NCBI RefSeq assembly: GCF_001424045.1
Contig: NZ_LMQB01000003.1
Location: 203,954 to 267,953, forward strand
Length of the DNA stretch: 64,000 nt
DNA from: Rhizobium sp. Leaf371
GTDB taxonomy: Bacteria; Pseudomonadota; Alphaproteobacteria; Rhizobiales; Rhizobiaceae
Direction: 5' to 3'
Shown here: positions 8,980-18,191 of the stretch, in pieces
Numbering within the stretch: position 1 is the first letter of the stretch
Layout of the letters: each line of letters opens with the position of its first letter
Notes under the pieces: model-generated
Database searches by the model: none
What the model was told of the DNA's origin: nothing
Seen by the model: only the letters and a program-made list of their open reading frames with translations
Position numbers and translations under genes: made by a program

Positions 8980-9959
8980 TATTGGATCAGATCCTGACTG
9001 AAGCTCGGATCGATCAGATCGGCCACCGTCTTGGCGATGTCGGCATCGGGGCCAAGAACGCCCGCTTCCTGAAGCGCAAGCCCTGCCTTGGTGATGGTCT
9101 CCGCCTGGACGTCGCCGATGCGGGAGGTCGATAGATCCGTGCGCTCCAGCTGACGATCGATGACCGCGTCGGGCAGTTTCGCCGCCTCGATCAGCGCCGC
9201 CTTCAGGGCGGCCGGATCGGCCAGCGCCTGCTTGCGCGCCTGTTCATAGGTTGCGAGAACCCGTTTCACGATATCCGGATGCTCGGCGGCAAACGTTTCG
9301 GTGGTGTTCAGCACGCCCCAGCTGTTGTTCTCCGGCTTGCGATAGAAGAGCTTTGCGCCCTCCTCCACTTCGGCTGCGGCCATCAACGGATCGAGACCCG
9401 CCCAGGCATCGACATCGCCACGGCTGAGCGCGAGCCGCCCATCGGCGTGCTGCAGGAGCACGAACGTCACGTCTTTCGAGGTCAGGCCCGCATCGGCGAG
9501 CGCCCGCACCAGAAACACATGCGGATCGGTGCCCCGCGTGACGGCGACCGTCTTGCCCTTGAGATCGGCAACGGTCTTGATCGGTGAATCCTTGCCCGTC
9601 ACCAGCGCGGTCCATTCCGGGCGCGAATAGACATAGACGGATTTGACGGGATTGCCGTTCACGCGGGCGATCAGCGCCGCCGCACCGGCCGTCGATCCGA
9701 AATCGATCGACCCGGCGTTCAGATATTCCAGCGCCTTGTTGGAGCCGGCCGATTGCACCCAGCGGATGCTGATCCCGTCCTTCTCGAACGCCTTTTCGAG
9801 CAGCCCTTCCTTCTTGAGGAGAAGGCTGACCGGGTTGTAGGTCGCCCAGTCGATGCGGATCTCCGTCACATCGGCCGCACGTGCGCCGGTGATGGCCGCG
9901 GCAAGCGCCACGCCCGTGGCAAGGCCAAAGGCCAGAAGTTTTCGCGCGATCATCGCCAT
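8979..9959 (-). CDS. ssuA: Aliphatic sulfonate-binding periplasmic protein
   Basis: Periplasmic sulfonate receptor, about 326 residues. ATG codons at 9959 and 9977, and a TTG at 9980, are all possible starts; 9959 gives a normal signal peptide (charged MAMIARKL, hydrophobic core, ending GARA). The mature protein has the NMT1/SsuA pattern: RIDWATYNPVSLLLKKEG, SAGSNKALEYLNAGSIDFG, GKTVAVTRGTDPHVFLVRAL and DVDAWAGLDP. It is the first gene of the ssu operon, and a candidate operator lies in the gap to the divergent gene at 10143. Confidence 0.92.
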   Translation of the reverse strand: MAMIARKLLAFGLATGVALAAAITGARAADVTEIRIDWATYNPVSLLLKKEGLLEKAFEKDGISIRWVQSAGSNKALEYLNAGSIDFGSTAGAAALIARVNGNPVKSVYVYSRPEWTALVTGKDSPIKTVADLKGKTVAVTRGTDPHVFLVRALADAGLTSKDVTFVLLQHADGRLALSRGDVDAWAGLDPLMAAAEVEEGAKLFYRKPENNSWGVLNTTETFAAEHPDIVKRVLATYEQARKQALADPAALKAALIEAAKLPDAVIDRQLERTDLSTSRIGDVQAETITKAGLALQEAGVLGPDADIAKTVADLIDPSFSQDLIQ

Positions 9960-10044
9960 ACCGTCACCCGTCCTCATCAAGCCGGCCCTACGCCGGGAAG
10001 GATGGAAGGTAGAAATTACGCTCGTCGCAAAGAAGGAATGGCTT

Positions 10045-10061
10045 TCTATAATCCACTAAAT
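10045..10061. promoter_or_regulatory. Candidate operator between ssuA and the YdhS-like gene
   Basis: TCTAT (10045-10049), seven bases, TAAAT (10057-10061), a one-sided match to the shared TCTAN-N7-NTAGA dyad. The same AT-rich patch ends in TTAGAA at 10064-10069. On the minus strand (ssu direction) a CTTCTT element follows nine bases after the ATAGA arm, with a 17-base spacer to CTACCT, a plausible -35/-10 pair. Confidence 0.4.
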
Positions 10062-10142
10062 CCTTAGAATTTCTTCATTTGCGGCACGCGCCCCTTCAGG
10101 CGAGACTGTCAGCTCTCGAATGCGATGGAACGGGTTCCCTTT

Positions 10143-11693
10143 ATGACGATCAACGACGTGCGCCTGTCCGCGGCGATTCAGGCAGGTGCGATTCAAGCAG
10201 GCCCGGTTGGCGTAGGCCCGGTTGGCGTAGGCATGGTTGATGCGGGAGCGCCCCTTGCCGTCTCTGAGGTCGGCGCCCGCAAAACCATCGCCATCATCGG
10301 CGGCGGCTTTTCCGGGGCGGCGGTCGCCTATAACCTTTCCGGACATCCCGACATCGCCTTTCAGACCGACATCGTCATCTTCGAACCGCGTGCGGAGATC
10401 GGCCGCGGCCTTGCCTATGATACCGCCGATCCGGCGCACCGCATCAATGTGCCCGCGGCCCGCATGAGCCTTCGCCCCGACGCGCCCGAGCATTTCTCCG
10501 CCTGGCTGGCGCGCACGGACGCCGCCGCCGATGACGTCGCGGCAGAGCGACCGGATGGGTCCCTCTTTCCGCGGCGCGGCGTGTTCGGCGCCTATGTCGC
10601 CGACAGCCTGAAACCCTATCTGGAAAGCGGCGCCGTGCGCCATATCCGCGCCGCCGTCACGGCTGTTCGCAGGGCTCCGGGCGGTTGGGAGATAGAGGAC
10701 AGCGCCGGCGGACGTTGGAGCGCGGCGCTGGTCGTCATTGCCACCACCCACCCGCCACCGGCCCCGCCCCGCGCGCTTGTCGACGCGCTCGGCCCGCACC
10801 CGCGGTTCATATCCGACCCGACGCAACCCCAGGCGCTCGCCGCCATCCGCCCGGACGATGATGTTCTCGTCGTCGGAAACGGCCTCACATCAGCCGATGT
10901 GATCGCGTCGCTTGCCGCCTCCGGCCATCGCGGCCGCATCCTCTCGGTCTCGCGCCGGGGCCTTCGCTCCCGCGGCCATGCGCCGTTTCCACAGGAGCCC
11001 TTTGGCGATCTGCTCTCCCCGCCGCCCTTGTCCGCACGGGACCTCGTCAAACGCATCCGCGACGCCATCCGCGCGGCGTCGGCCGAGGGCCTCACATGGC
11101 ACGCCGTGATCGATCAGGTGCGCACCCAGGCGGCCGATGTCTGGCCGAACCTGCCCGTCGCCGAGCGCCGCCGCATCGTCCGCCACCTCCGGGTCTTCTG
11201 GGACGTTCATCGCTTTCGCATCGCCCCGCAGGTCGAAGAGGCGCTGGATGCGGCAATCGCAGCCGGTCGTCTCGAGATCGTCGCCGGTTCGGTGCGCAAG
11301 GCCGCGATCGAGGACGATCGCATCCGCGTTTCCGTGACACGAAAAGGCTCCGCCGACCCTGTCGAGCCCCTGTTCGATGCCGTGATCGTCACCACCGGCC
11401 CCGCCCATGGCGGCATCCTCGACAGTCAGGCCTGGCTGCGAGATCTGCACGCCGCCGGACATCTCCACCTCGATCCGACCGGTCTCGGCATCGATTGCGA
11501 TGCGCAGTCCCAGGCGCTCAACCCCGAGGGCGTGCCGGACGACAGCCTTCTGATCTCGGGCCCGCTTGCCCGCGGACGTTTCGGCGAGTTGATGGGCCTG
11601 CCGCAGGTCAGCGAACACGCACGGCTCGTGGCCGCTCGCGCCGCCGAAACGCTCCGCACGCAATCGCATGCCGGAGAGATCGCGGCCCGTTGA
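10143..11693 (+). CDS. YdhS-like FAD/NAD(P)-binding protein (COG4529)
   Basis: Predicted two-dinucleotide flavoprotein of about 516 residues. The first Rossmann motif is IAIIGGGFSGAAVAYNL (about residues 46-62); FEPRAEIGRGLAYDT, RINVPAARMSL and a second nucleotide site, DDVLVVGNGLTSADVIASL, follow. This is the COG4529 pattern; members have no settled reaction. It is divergent from ssuA and upstream of a flavin reductase gene. Residues 12-36 are a pentapeptide repeat from a 15-bp tandem repeat. ATG codons at 10125 and 10233 are alternative starts; the latter would remove most of the repeat. A role in flavin or sulfur redox chemistry is inferred only from location. Confidence 0.8.
   Translation: MTINDVRLSAAIQAGAIQAGPVGVGPVGVGMVDAGAPLAVSEVGARKTIAIIGGGFSGAAVAYNLSGHPDIAFQTDIVIFEPRAEIGRGLAYDTADPAHRINVPAARMSLRPDAPEHFSAWLARTDAAADDVAAERPDGSLFPRRGVFGAYVADSLKPYLESGAVRHIRAAVTAVRRAPGGWEIEDSAGGRWSAALVVIATTHPPPAPPRALVDALGPHPRFISDPTQPQALAAIRPDDDVLVVGNGLTSADVIASLAASGHRGRILSVSRRGLRSRGHAPFPQEPFGDLLSPPPLSARDLVKRIRDAIRAASAEGLTWHAVIDQVRTQAADVWPNLPVAERRRIVRHLRVFWDVHRFRIAPQVEEALDAAIAAGRLEIVAGSVRKAAIEDDRIRVSVTRKGSADPVEPLFDAVIVTTGPAHGGILDSQAWLRDLHAAGHLHLDPTGLGIDCDAQSQALNPEGVPDDSLLISGPLARGRFGELMGLPQVSEHARLVAARAAETLRTQSHAGEIAAR
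10176..10250 (+). repeat. 15-bp tandem repeat, five diverged copies, in frame
   Basis: Units begin at 10176, 10191, 10206, 10221 and 10236. Bases 10200-10214 and 10215-10229 are identical 15-mers. In the YdhS-like reading frame the units encode IQAGA, IQAGP, VGVGP, VGVGM and VDAGA, so length changes would keep the frame. Confidence 0.85.
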
Positions 11694-11752
11694 GCGTGCG
11701 CAAATCGGAAAATCATTCTCCGGGGATGGCCGATCGGGGCATTCCCTTCTTT

Positions 11753-11771
11753 GTCTAGCATTCCACTAGAC
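11753..11771. promoter_or_regulatory. Perfect dyad GTCTAG-N7-CTAGAC, candidate operator
   Basis: Six-base arms (11753-11758 and 11766-11771) are perfect inverted repeats around CATTCCA. It is the cleanest copy of the TCTAN-N7-NTAGA dyad found near the organosulfur genes and lies 108 bp upstream of the flavin reductase ATG. Confidence 0.5.
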
Positions 11772-11878
11772 ATTACGATGCCGGTCGACAGGTGGCCTGG
11801 CTCCAGAGCCAGGACAGGATCTCCGACGCCCGCCACAGGCCGCCCGACCGAGCGCGGCCCTTCCCGAAAGACAGTGCC

Positions 11879-12433
11879 ATGAGCCTTTCCAAGACGTCTT
11901 CCCTCGCAAACGGCGCCAGTGCCTTCAACCAGCCGCCTTTGTCCGTCGTCCAGTTCGACGGTTCCGAACAGCTGAAGCGCGCCATGCGGCACGTCGCCGC
12001 CACGGTCTCGGTCGTCACGGCCGGCACCGATGACAGAACGGGCGCCACGGTCACGTCGGCCACCGCGCTCAGCGTCGATCCGCCGACGATGATCGTCAAC
12101 ATCAACCGCTCTTCCTCGAGCTGGCCGGTGATCGAGCGCCACGGCCACTTCTGCGTCAACATCCTTTCGAGCGACCAGCAGGACATTGCCGACCGGTTCG
12201 CCGGCAAGGGCGGCCTCAAGGGCCCCGCTCGCTACGAGGGTGCCGACTGGACCACGCTCGTCAGCGGCGCGCCCGTGCTCCGCGACGCCCTGTCCGCCAT
12301 CGATTGCGAAGTCGAGCACGTGATCGAGCACCACACCCACGCCATCATCATCGGCCGCGTCCTCGCCGTCACGCAGAAGGACGCCGAACCCCTGCTCTAT
12401 CATCAGGGCGGATACGGGCAGTTCCGGACGTAA
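11879..12433 (+). CDS. NAD(P)H:flavin reductase (flavin reductase-like domain)
   Basis: Small cytoplasmic flavoprotein of 184 residues that reduces free FMN with NAD(P)H, feeding two-component monooxygenases. The domain is recognisable from FKRAMRHVAATVSVVTAG-like sequence near residue 30 (QLKRAMRHVAATVSVVT), VTSATALSVDPPTMIVNI, HFCVNILSSDQQDIADRFAG and HAIIIGRV near the C-terminus. It belongs to the HpaC/DszD-like fold and is not an SsuE-type flavodoxin reductase. It probably supplies FMNH2 to SsuD and the four LLM enzymes nearby. The ATG at 11879 is preferred over an in-frame start at 11792. A separate promoter is likely because a perfect dyad precedes it. Confidence 0.88.
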   Translation: MSLSKTSSLANGASAFNQPPLSVVQFDGSEQLKRAMRHVAATVSVVTAGTDDRTGATVTSATALSVDPPTMIVNINRSSSSWPVIERHGHFCVNILSSDQQDIADRFAGKGGLKGPARYEGADWTTLVSGAPVLRDALSAIDCEVEHVIEHHTHAIIIGRVLAVTQKDAEPLLYHQGGYGQFRT

Positions 12434-12471
12434 CAGCGCACGCTTCCAAAGAGAAACGGCCGCCAAGAATG

Positions 12472-12488
12472 TCTATATAATTGGTAGT
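12472..12488. promoter_or_regulatory. TCTAT-N7-GTAGT dyad upstream of tauA
   Basis: TCTAT (12472-12476), seven bases, GTAGT (12484-12488). It matches the shared dyad at nine of ten arm positions, allowing any base at the inner arm positions. It lies 88 bp upstream of the tauA ATG. Confidence 0.4.
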
Positions 12489-12576
12489 TTGTTGCTGTCG
12501 CTACCCGCCCGGCTCCGTCATCCTCCGGGGGTATCAGAGAAGCGCGGAAGAGGGCTTTCGCGTGAAGGGGGCAAGC

Positions 12577-13590
12577 ATGAAATTCACATCATTCCTCGCG
12601 GCGGTCGCGGTCGGTCTCGCAAGCGTTTCCATCGCATCGATTGCGCAGGCGGCGGACAAGAAGGTCGTCGTCGGTTATCAGACGGACGCGTTGCCGTCCT
12701 CGGTCGCCATCGCCAATGGCGATTTCGCCAAGGCGACCGGCTACGACATCGATTTCCGCAGGTTCAATTCCGGCGCCGAGATCTTCGCCGCTATCGCTTC
12801 CGGCGATGTCCAGGTCGGCTATGTCGGCTCCAGCCCGTTTGCCGCCGCCACCTCGCGCGGCCTCGACGTCAAGGCCTTCTACCTCTCGTCCATCTCCGGC
12901 ATCGACGAGGCGCTTGTCGTGCGCAACGGCTCGGGTATCGAAAGCCTTCAGGATCTCAAGGGCAAGAAGCTCGCTGCCGCGCCCGTCTCGACGGACCACT
13001 ACCAGCTGCTCGCTCTCATCAAGTCGTTGGGCCTGAGCGAAAAAGACGTGCAGGTCTTCGCCATTCCGCAGCCGGAGATCGTCGCCAGCTACACGCGCGG
13101 CGATATTGATGGCGGCTTCGTCTGGGATCCGGCGCTGACCGAGCTGAAGAAGAACGGCAAGGTGCTGATCACCTCCAAGGACGTGGCCGAACGCGGCGCG
13201 CCGACCTTCTCGGCCTGGGTCGCGGCTTCGGAGTTCGCCTCTGAAAACCCAAAATTCCTGCGCGACTACGCCGGCGTGATCAACACATATTACGCCTCCT
13301 TTGCAGCCGACAAGGAAGCCTGGGCACCGGGGAGCGACAACACGAAGGCGCTCGCCAAGATCCTCGGCGGTACGCCGGAGCAACATGCGGCAGCGCTGAA
13401 GAACCTCAACCTTCTGACGCCGGACGCGCAGGCATCGGCCGCCTGGCTCGGCGGCGGCGAAGCATCGGGTGCGGCGAAGATCCTCAAGGATACAGCGCAG
13501 TTCCTGAAGGACCAGGGCAAGGTCTCGCAGGTCCTCCCGAGTTACGCCGCGTTCGTCACGCCGGACGCACTGACCAGCCCGAGCAACTGA
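12577..13590 (+). CDS. tauA: Taurine-type ABC transporter periplasmic binding protein
   Basis: Periplasmic receptor of 337 residues from the ATG at 12577. A Sec signal peptide of about 24 residues ends in IAQA-A. The mature start [21 protein letters not shown] and the stretches [47 protein letters not shown] and [24 protein letters not shown] (read as shorter blocks) are the TauA/SsuA pattern, closer to TauA. A stem-loop separates it from tauB, which could allow the binding protein to be made in excess. The substrate could be taurine or a related sulfonate. Confidence 0.88.
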   Translation: MKFTSFLAAVAVGLASVSIASIAQAADKKVVVGYQTDALPSSVAIANGDFAKATGYDIDFRRFNSGAEIFAAIASGDVQVGYVGSSPFAAATSRGLDVKAFYLSSISGIDEALVVRNGSGIESLQDLKGKKLAAAPVSTDHYQLLALIKSLGLSEKDVQVFAIPQPEIVASYTRGDIDGGFVWDPALTELKKNGKVLITSKDVAERGAPTFSAWVAASEFASENPKFLRDYAGVINTYYASFAADKEAWAPGSDNTKALAKILGGTPEQHAAALKNLNLLTPDAQASAAWLGGGEASGAAKILKDTAQFLKDQGKVSQVLPSYAAFVTPDALTSPSN

Positions 13591-13608
13591 CCGCAACCTT
13601 CCAACCTC

Positions 13609-13636
13609 GGACGCCGGCGCATCTGCGCTGGCGTCC
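13609..13636 (+). terminator. Intra-operon stem-loop between tauA and tauB
   Basis: GGACGCCGGCGCA pairs with TGCGCTGGCGTCC (one G-U pair) around a short loop. No T-run follows, so it more likely stabilises the upstream tauA mRNA or partly attenuates than fully terminates. Confidence 0.6.
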
Positions 13637-13646
13637 TCTGCATGAG

Positions 13647-14447
13647 ATGACCCCTATGCTCACAGTCGACCAGGCCAGCGTCTATTTCGCCACGCGCGAC
13701 GGCCGAACCGTCCAGGCGCTGGACCGCGTGTCCATCGACATCCCCGACAGTGGTTTCGTCGTGGCGCTCGGCGCGTCCGGTTGCGGCAAGTCCACCATTC
13801 TGAACGCGATTGCCGGCTTCCTGCCTCTGTCGGAGGGCACGATCGCGCTCGACGGCCGACCGATCTCGGGCCCGGGAGCAGACCGCGGCGTGGTTTTCCA
13901 GAAGGACACGCTGCTGCCCTGGAAGACGATCGCCGACAATGTCGGCCTCGGCCTGAAGTTTGCCGGCGTGTCGCGGGCAGAGCGGCGGGACAGGGTCGAG
14001 GCGCTGCTGCAGCTCGTCGGTCTCGCCGATTTTTCGGCTGCCTACCCTTACGAGCTGTCGGGTGGCATGCGCCAGCGCGTCGGCATCGCCCGGGCGCTCG
14101 CCCCCGAGCCGGATATCCTCCTGATGGACGAGCCCTTCGGCGCGCTCGACAGCCTGACGCGTGAGCAGATGCAGGAACTGCTGGTGTCGGTCTGGAAGCG
14201 CACCGGCAAGCGCATCTTCTTCATCACCCATTCCATCGAAGAGGCCCTGTTCCTCGGCACGCAGGTGCTGGTCATGTCTCCCCGCCCCGGCCGCATCGTC
14301 GGGCGGTTCGATCCGCCGTTCATGCGCCAGTTCGCCGAAAGCAGAGACGCCCGCGCGGTCAAGACCGCGCCGGAATTCGCCGAATTGCGCGAGGAGATCC
14401 GCGCCATGCTCCACGCCACGGACACTGTGAAGAGAGACGCCGCATGA
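13647..14447 (+). CDS. tauB: Taurine-type ABC transporter ATPase
   Basis: ATPase of 266 residues (ATG at 13647; ATG at 13656 also possible). It has Walker [11 protein letters not shown]-loop [13 protein letters not shown], signature [15 protein letters not shown], Walker [13 protein letters not shown] and the H-loop THSIEEAL. The LLPWKT stretch after the Q-loop and the [16 protein letters not shown] segment are typical of TauB/SsuB-class ATPases. Its stop overlaps the tauC start (ATGA). Confidence 0.9.
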   Translation: MTPMLTVDQASVYFATRDGRTVQALDRVSIDIPDSGFVVALGASGCGKSTILNAIAGFLPLSEGTIALDGRPISGPGADRGVVFQKDTLLPWKTIADNVGLGLKFAGVSRAERRDRVEALLQLVGLADFSAAYPYELSGGMRQRVGIARALAPEPDILLMDEPFGALDSLTREQMQELLVSVWKRTGKRIFFITHSIEEALFLGTQVLVMSPRPGRIVGRFDPPFMRQFAESRDARAVKTAPEFAELREEIRAMLHATDTVKRDAA

Positions 14448-15337
14448 GCGAGATCACCCAATCCATCGTCCTTCGCGCCGACCAGGTCCACGCGCAGACC
14501 GGCACCCCTGCCCGGGCGCCCTCCGTCGCGCGTCCCGTCCGGACGGTGGAGATGACCAGCTTCGGCATCGCGGGTCGCCCGACAGCCGTCATCAGTCTCG
14601 TCACCGCCGTGGCCATTCTGCTTGCCTGGTGGGCGACGTCGCGGTTCGGCCTCGTTTCCCCCCTCTTCCTGCCGGCGCCGGCCGAAGTCGTCACGCAGTT
14701 CGCCAACATCTATCGGGATGGCTACGCGGGCGCGTCGCTCGGCGAGCACCTGTTCGCCAGCCTGTTCCGCATCCTCACGGCGGCCGCCATCGCCATCGGC
14801 CTTGCCATTCCCGTCGGCCTGCTGATGGGCGTCAGCCGCGTCGCCAAGGGCGTGCTCGACACGCCGATCGAGTTCTACTGGCCCCTGCCGCCTTTGTCCT
14901 ATCTGCCGCTGATGATCATCTGGCTCGGCATCGGCGAGACGTCGAAGATCACGCTGCTGACGCTCGCCATGTTCGCGCCCATCTGCCTGTCGGCGCAGGC
15001 CGGCGTGCGGGCGCTGCCGATCGAACGCATCAATGCGGCGCGATCGCTGGGGGCGAGCCGCTTCCAGCTCTTCACCGACATCGTCTTCCCCTCCGCGCTG
15101 CCGGAAATCCTGACCGGCATCCGCATCGCGCTCGGCATCGGCTGGGGCACGCTGGTGGCCGCCGAGCTGATCGCCTCGACGCGCGGCATCGGCTTCATGA
15201 TCATGTCCGCCGCGCAGTTTCTCGCCACCGACGTCGTCTTCGTCGGCATCTTCATCATAGCCGCCTGCGCCTTCTCCTCCGCCGCGATCGTCAGGCTGGT
15301 GGAAACCGCGCTCGTGCCATGGAAGGGCCGCACCTGA
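14444..15337 (+). CDS. tauC: Taurine-type ABC transporter permease
   Basis: Inner-membrane permease of 297 residues with about six membrane spans. After a polar N-terminus of about 45 residues come [17 protein letters not shown], the loop [20 protein letters not shown], the EAA-type loop [20 protein letters not shown], and [20 protein letters not shown], all matching the TauC/SsuC family. It ends the tau unit; 135 bp downstream the TetR operon begins. Confidence 0.92.
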   Translation: MSEITQSIVLRADQVHAQTGTPARAPSVARPVRTVEMTSFGIAGRPTAVISLVTAVAILLAWWATSRFGLVSPLFLPAPAEVVTQFANIYRDGYAGASLGEHLFASLFRILTAAAIAIGLAIPVGLLMGVSRVAKGVLDTPIEFYWPLPPLSYLPLMIIWLGIGETSKITLLTLAMFAPICLSAQAGVRALPIERINAARSLGASRFQLFTDIVFPSALPEILTGIRIALGIGWGTLVAAELIASTRGIGFMIMSAAQFLATDVVFVGIFIIAACAFSSAAIVRLVETALVPWKGRT

Positions 15338-15368
15338 AGCGTTCCGGCCGAAAAGGCATCACTCTGAC

Positions 15369-15384
15369 GTAAGCCGTTACTTAC
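15369..15384. promoter_or_regulatory. Palindrome GTAAG-N6-CTTAC, candidate TetR operator
   Basis: Five-base inverted arms around CCGTTA, 89 bp upstream of the TetR gene. A symmetric site here is what an autoregulated TetR repressor would bind. No experimental support is visible from sequence. Confidence 0.45.
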
Positions 15385-15472
15385 AACAAAGACGTGTCTG
15401 TCTTCTAAGGCAGGCGCGCTCGGATCGGGCCGGAACCCCAGGCGCAACAGAAGGGCACCAGAAGGCATCAGC

Positions 15473-16084
15473 ATGAAACCATCCGTTGCCCACCAGATCC
15501 TCGCCTCCGCCGGCACGCTCTTCTATCGGGACGGCATTCGGGCCGTCGGCATCGATCGTATCGTCGTGGAAGCCAATGTCGCCAAGGCGACGCTCTACCG
15601 GCATTTTCCCTCGAAGGACCATCTGGTTGCCGCCTATTTGCAGGACCGGCACGAGCGCGTGCTGCGGTCGCTGCAGGATGTGCTCGCCACGGTCGGTCCG
15701 GCGCGCGATCAGGTCGAGGCGATCTTTCGGCGTCTGTACGACAAGGCCGACAGCCCGGAATTCCGGGGCTGCGCCTTCGCCCTTGCCGTCGCCGAACACG
15801 GCGATTCCGAACGCGTCACGACGATCGCACGCACCCACAAGGCCGCCGTCGGCGACGTCTTCCGCCGGGTGCTCGCCACCGTCACGGACATGCCGGATCG
15901 GGCCGCCGCCCACCTTGCCCTTCTCTACGAGGGCGCCCTGTCGACGGTCGCCGTCGGACGCGATCCGCAGGCCGTGCTGGTGGCCTGCGACTGTGCGCTC
16001 CTCGTCTGCGACGCCGCGATATCCCAATCTCTCCGGGCCGGATATCGTCCGGCCGGGTCCCTTCCTGAAAGAAAAAGCGCATGA
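15473..16084 (+). CDS. TetR family transcriptional regulator
   Basis: DNA-binding repressor-type protein of 203 residues. The N-terminal helix-turn-helix is clear: ILASAGTLFYRDGIRAVGID, followed by IVVEANVAKATLYRHFPSKD at about residues 30-49. The C-terminal half resembles TetR_C domains with FRGCAFALAVAEHGD. The last bases overlap the next gene's ATG (ATGA), so it is the first gene of a four-gene operon ending in a BisC-like molybdoenzyme, and probably controls that operon. Confidence 0.9.
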   Translation: MKPSVAHQILASAGTLFYRDGIRAVGIDRIVVEANVAKATLYRHFPSKDHLVAAYLQDRHERVLRSLQDVLATVGPARDQVEAIFRRLYDKADSPEFRGCAFALAVAEHGDSERVTTIARTHKAAVGDVFRRVLATVTDMPDRAAAHLALLYEGALSTVAVGRDPQAVLVACDCALLVCDAAISQSLRAGYRPAGSLPERKSA

Positions 16085-16683
16085 CGAAAACCATCGATTA
16101 TTTCTTCGGCATCGGCTCCCCTTTCGCCTTCATCGGGCTCGAACCGTTTCGCACGCTCACGGAACGCCATGGCGCGACCATCCGCCCTTATCTCATCCCC
16201 GTGATCGAGGACAATGGCGGCATCTATTCGCGCAACCGGCCCGAGCCGCGCCGGACCTACTGGCTCAAGGACCTGAAGCGCTGGGCGGCCCATCGCGGCA
16301 GGACGCTGACCTTCGAGAACCGTGCCGCCCTCTCCGATCCGACCCCGGCCGGCTTTCTCGTGCTGGCCGCCGTCGAGACCGGCAGGGACTGGCTGGGTCT
16401 CACCGCAGCCTTGCAGGAGGCCTTCTGGAGCCGTGCCGCCGACATCGGCAACCCCGAGGTGCGCATCGCCGTCGCGGAGGCCGCGGGCCTCGATGGCGCG
16501 GCCCTCGAAGCGCTGGCGCAGTCGCGGGCGATCCACGACATCTGGGCATCCAACCGGCAGATCGCCGCCGCCGCCGGCGTCTTCGGCCTGCCGACCTACC
16601 GCTTCGACAACGAACTCTATTGGGGCCAGGACAGCCTCCCCTTTCTCGAACGCCACCTGAACGGCGAAACGCCGATCGCCTGA
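16081..16683 (+). CDS. DsbA-fold isomerase (HCCA isomerase / GST-kappa family)
   Basis: Thioredoxin-fold protein of 200 residues in the 2-hydroxychromene-2-carboxylate isomerase/GST-kappa family. The active-site region is FFGIGSPFAFIGLE (Ser13 replaces the thioredoxin Cys), and the C-terminal hallmark is AAAAGVFGLPTYRFDNELYWGQDSLPFLE. Family members use glutathione, either as cofactor for ring isomerisation or for conjugation. Nothing nearby suggests naphthalene breakdown, so a glutathione-linked step on another compound, perhaps sulfur-containing, is more likely. It is coupled to the TetR gene by ATGA overlap. Confidence 0.82.
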   Translation: MTKTIDYFFGIGSPFAFIGLEPFRTLTERHGATIRPYLIPVIEDNGGIYSRNRPEPRRTYWLKDLKRWAAHRGRTLTFENRAALSDPTPAGFLVLAAVETGRDWLGLTAALQEAFWSRAADIGNPEVRIAVAEAAGLDGAALEALAQSRAIHDIWASNRQIAAAAGVFGLPTYRFDNELYWGQDSLPFLERHLNGETPIA

Positions 16684-16726
16684 TCGCGGGCCGGCCGCCG
16701 TCGATCCCCTGTTTCCGGAGTCCATC

Positions 16727-18163
16727 ATGTCCCCAATATCCGCCCTCGCCATGCAGCCCGCCTCCGCAAATGCGCTCCCGGCCGCGCTTCTCGACGGGTT
16801 GAGAGCACGGTTCAGCGATCGGCTTTCCACATCCGAAGCCCTGCGCGAGCAGCACGGGCGCGGCGAGTCGCACCATGCGCCGGCCATCCCGGATGCGGTG
16901 GTCTTTGCCGAGACCACGCAAGAGGTGGCCGACATCGTCCGGCTCTGCGCGCAGGCCGGCGTGCCGGTCATTCCCTATGGCACCGGCACCTCGCTCGAAG
17001 GTCATCTCTCGGCGCTGCACGGCGGCGTCAGCATCGATCTCTCGCGCATGACGAAGATCCTGCGGATCGGTGCGGAGGATCTGGACTGCACGGTCGAGGC
17101 GGGCGTCACACGCGAGCAGCTGAATGCCCATCTGCGCGATACCGGCCTGTTCTTCCCGATCGATCCCGGCGCCAATGCCTCGATCGGCGGCATGACGGCC
17201 ACCCGCGCCTCGGGCACCAATGCGGTGCGCTACGGCACCATGCGCGAGAACGTGCTGTCGCTGACGGCCGTGCTTCCGAGCGGCGAGATCATCCGTACAG
17301 GCGGCCGCGCCCGCAAATCCTCGGCCGGTTACGATCTCACCCGGCTCTTCGTCGGCTCGGAGGGCACGCTCGGCATCATCACCGAGGTCACGCTGCGGCT
17401 TTATGGCGTGCCGGAAACGATCTCGGCGGCGCTCTGCTCCTTTGCCAGCGTCGAGCAGGCGGTGGCGACGGCCATCGCCGTGGTGCAGCTCGGCATTCCC
17501 GTTGCCCGCATGGAGCTGATGGATCGCGGCCTGATCGACGCCGTCAACCGTTACTCATCGCTTACACTCGACGTCGCGGATACGCTCGCCTTCGAGTTCC
17601 ACGGCGCGCCGGCGGCCGTGGCCGAGCAGGTGGAGATGGTCGGCGCCATCGTCGCGGACAATGGCGGGCGCGACTTCGCCTTCGCCAGCACACCGGAGGC
17701 GCGAAACCGCCTGTGGAAAGCGCGGCACAACGCGTTCTACGCCGTCGTCTCCCAGCGCCGGAACGCCAAGGGCTGGTCGTCGGATGTCTGCGTGCCGGTG
17801 TCGGAGCTTGCCGGCTGCATCCTTATGACGCGCGCGCTTCTGAAGACCTGCAGCGTGCCCGCCGCCATCCTCGGCCATGTCGGCGATGGCAACTATCATG
17901 TCGTCTTCGCCGTCGATCCGCAGAACACGGCCGAGCTCGCCGAAGTCGCCGCCATCAACAAGGCCATGGTGCACCATGCGATCGCCGTCGGCGGCACCTC
18001 CACCGGCGAGCACGGCGTCGGCACCGGCAAGATCGGCTATCTCAGGCGGGAGCACGGGGCCGCCGTCGATCTCATGGGCGTCATCAAGGCGGCCATCGAC
18101 CCGCTCGGCATCATGAACCCCGGCAAGATCCTGCCCGACGACGCCTTCGCCTCCCCTTCGTGA
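16727..18163 (+). CDS. FAD-linked 2-hydroxyacid dehydrogenase (GlcD/Dld family)
   Basis: Flavoprotein of 478 residues that oxidises a 2-hydroxyacid such as D-lactate or glycolate and passes electrons to a quinone or cytochrome. The PCMH-type FAD domain shows VPVIPYGTGTSLEGHLSAL near residue 85, GANASIGGMTATRASGTNAV and GYDLTRLFVGSEGTLGIIT. The C-terminal cap has ILGHVGDGNYHVVF and TGEHGVGTGKIGYL, with the usual ending GIMNPGKILPDD. It lies 43 bp after the isomerase gene and 28 bp before the molybdoenzyme gene, so one operon is likely. The exact hydroxyacid is not identifiable. Confidence 0.87.
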   Translation: MSPISALAMQPASANALPAALLDGLRARFSDRLSTSEALREQHGRGESHHAPAIPDAVVFAETTQEVADIVRLCAQAGVPVIPYGTGTSLEGHLSALHGGVSIDLSRMTKILRIGAEDLDCTVEAGVTREQLNAHLRDTGLFFPIDPGANASIGGMTATRASGTNAVRYGTMRENVLSLTAVLPSGEIIRTGGRARKSSAGYDLTRLFVGSEGTLGIITEVTLRLYGVPETISAALCSFASVEQAVATAIAVVQLGIPVARMELMDRGLIDAVNRYSSLTLDVADTLAFEFHGAPAAVAEQVEMVGAIVADNGGRDFAFASTPEARNRLWKARHNAFYAVVSQRRNAKGWSSDVCVPVSELAGCILMTRALLKTCSVPAAILGHVGDGNYHVVFAVDPQNTAELAEVAAINKAMVHHAIAVGGTSTGEHGVGTGKIGYLRREHGAAVDLMGVIKAAIDPLGIMNPGKILPDDAFASPS

Positions 18164-18191
18164 AAGGCCCATCCGGAAAAGGACCCAGATC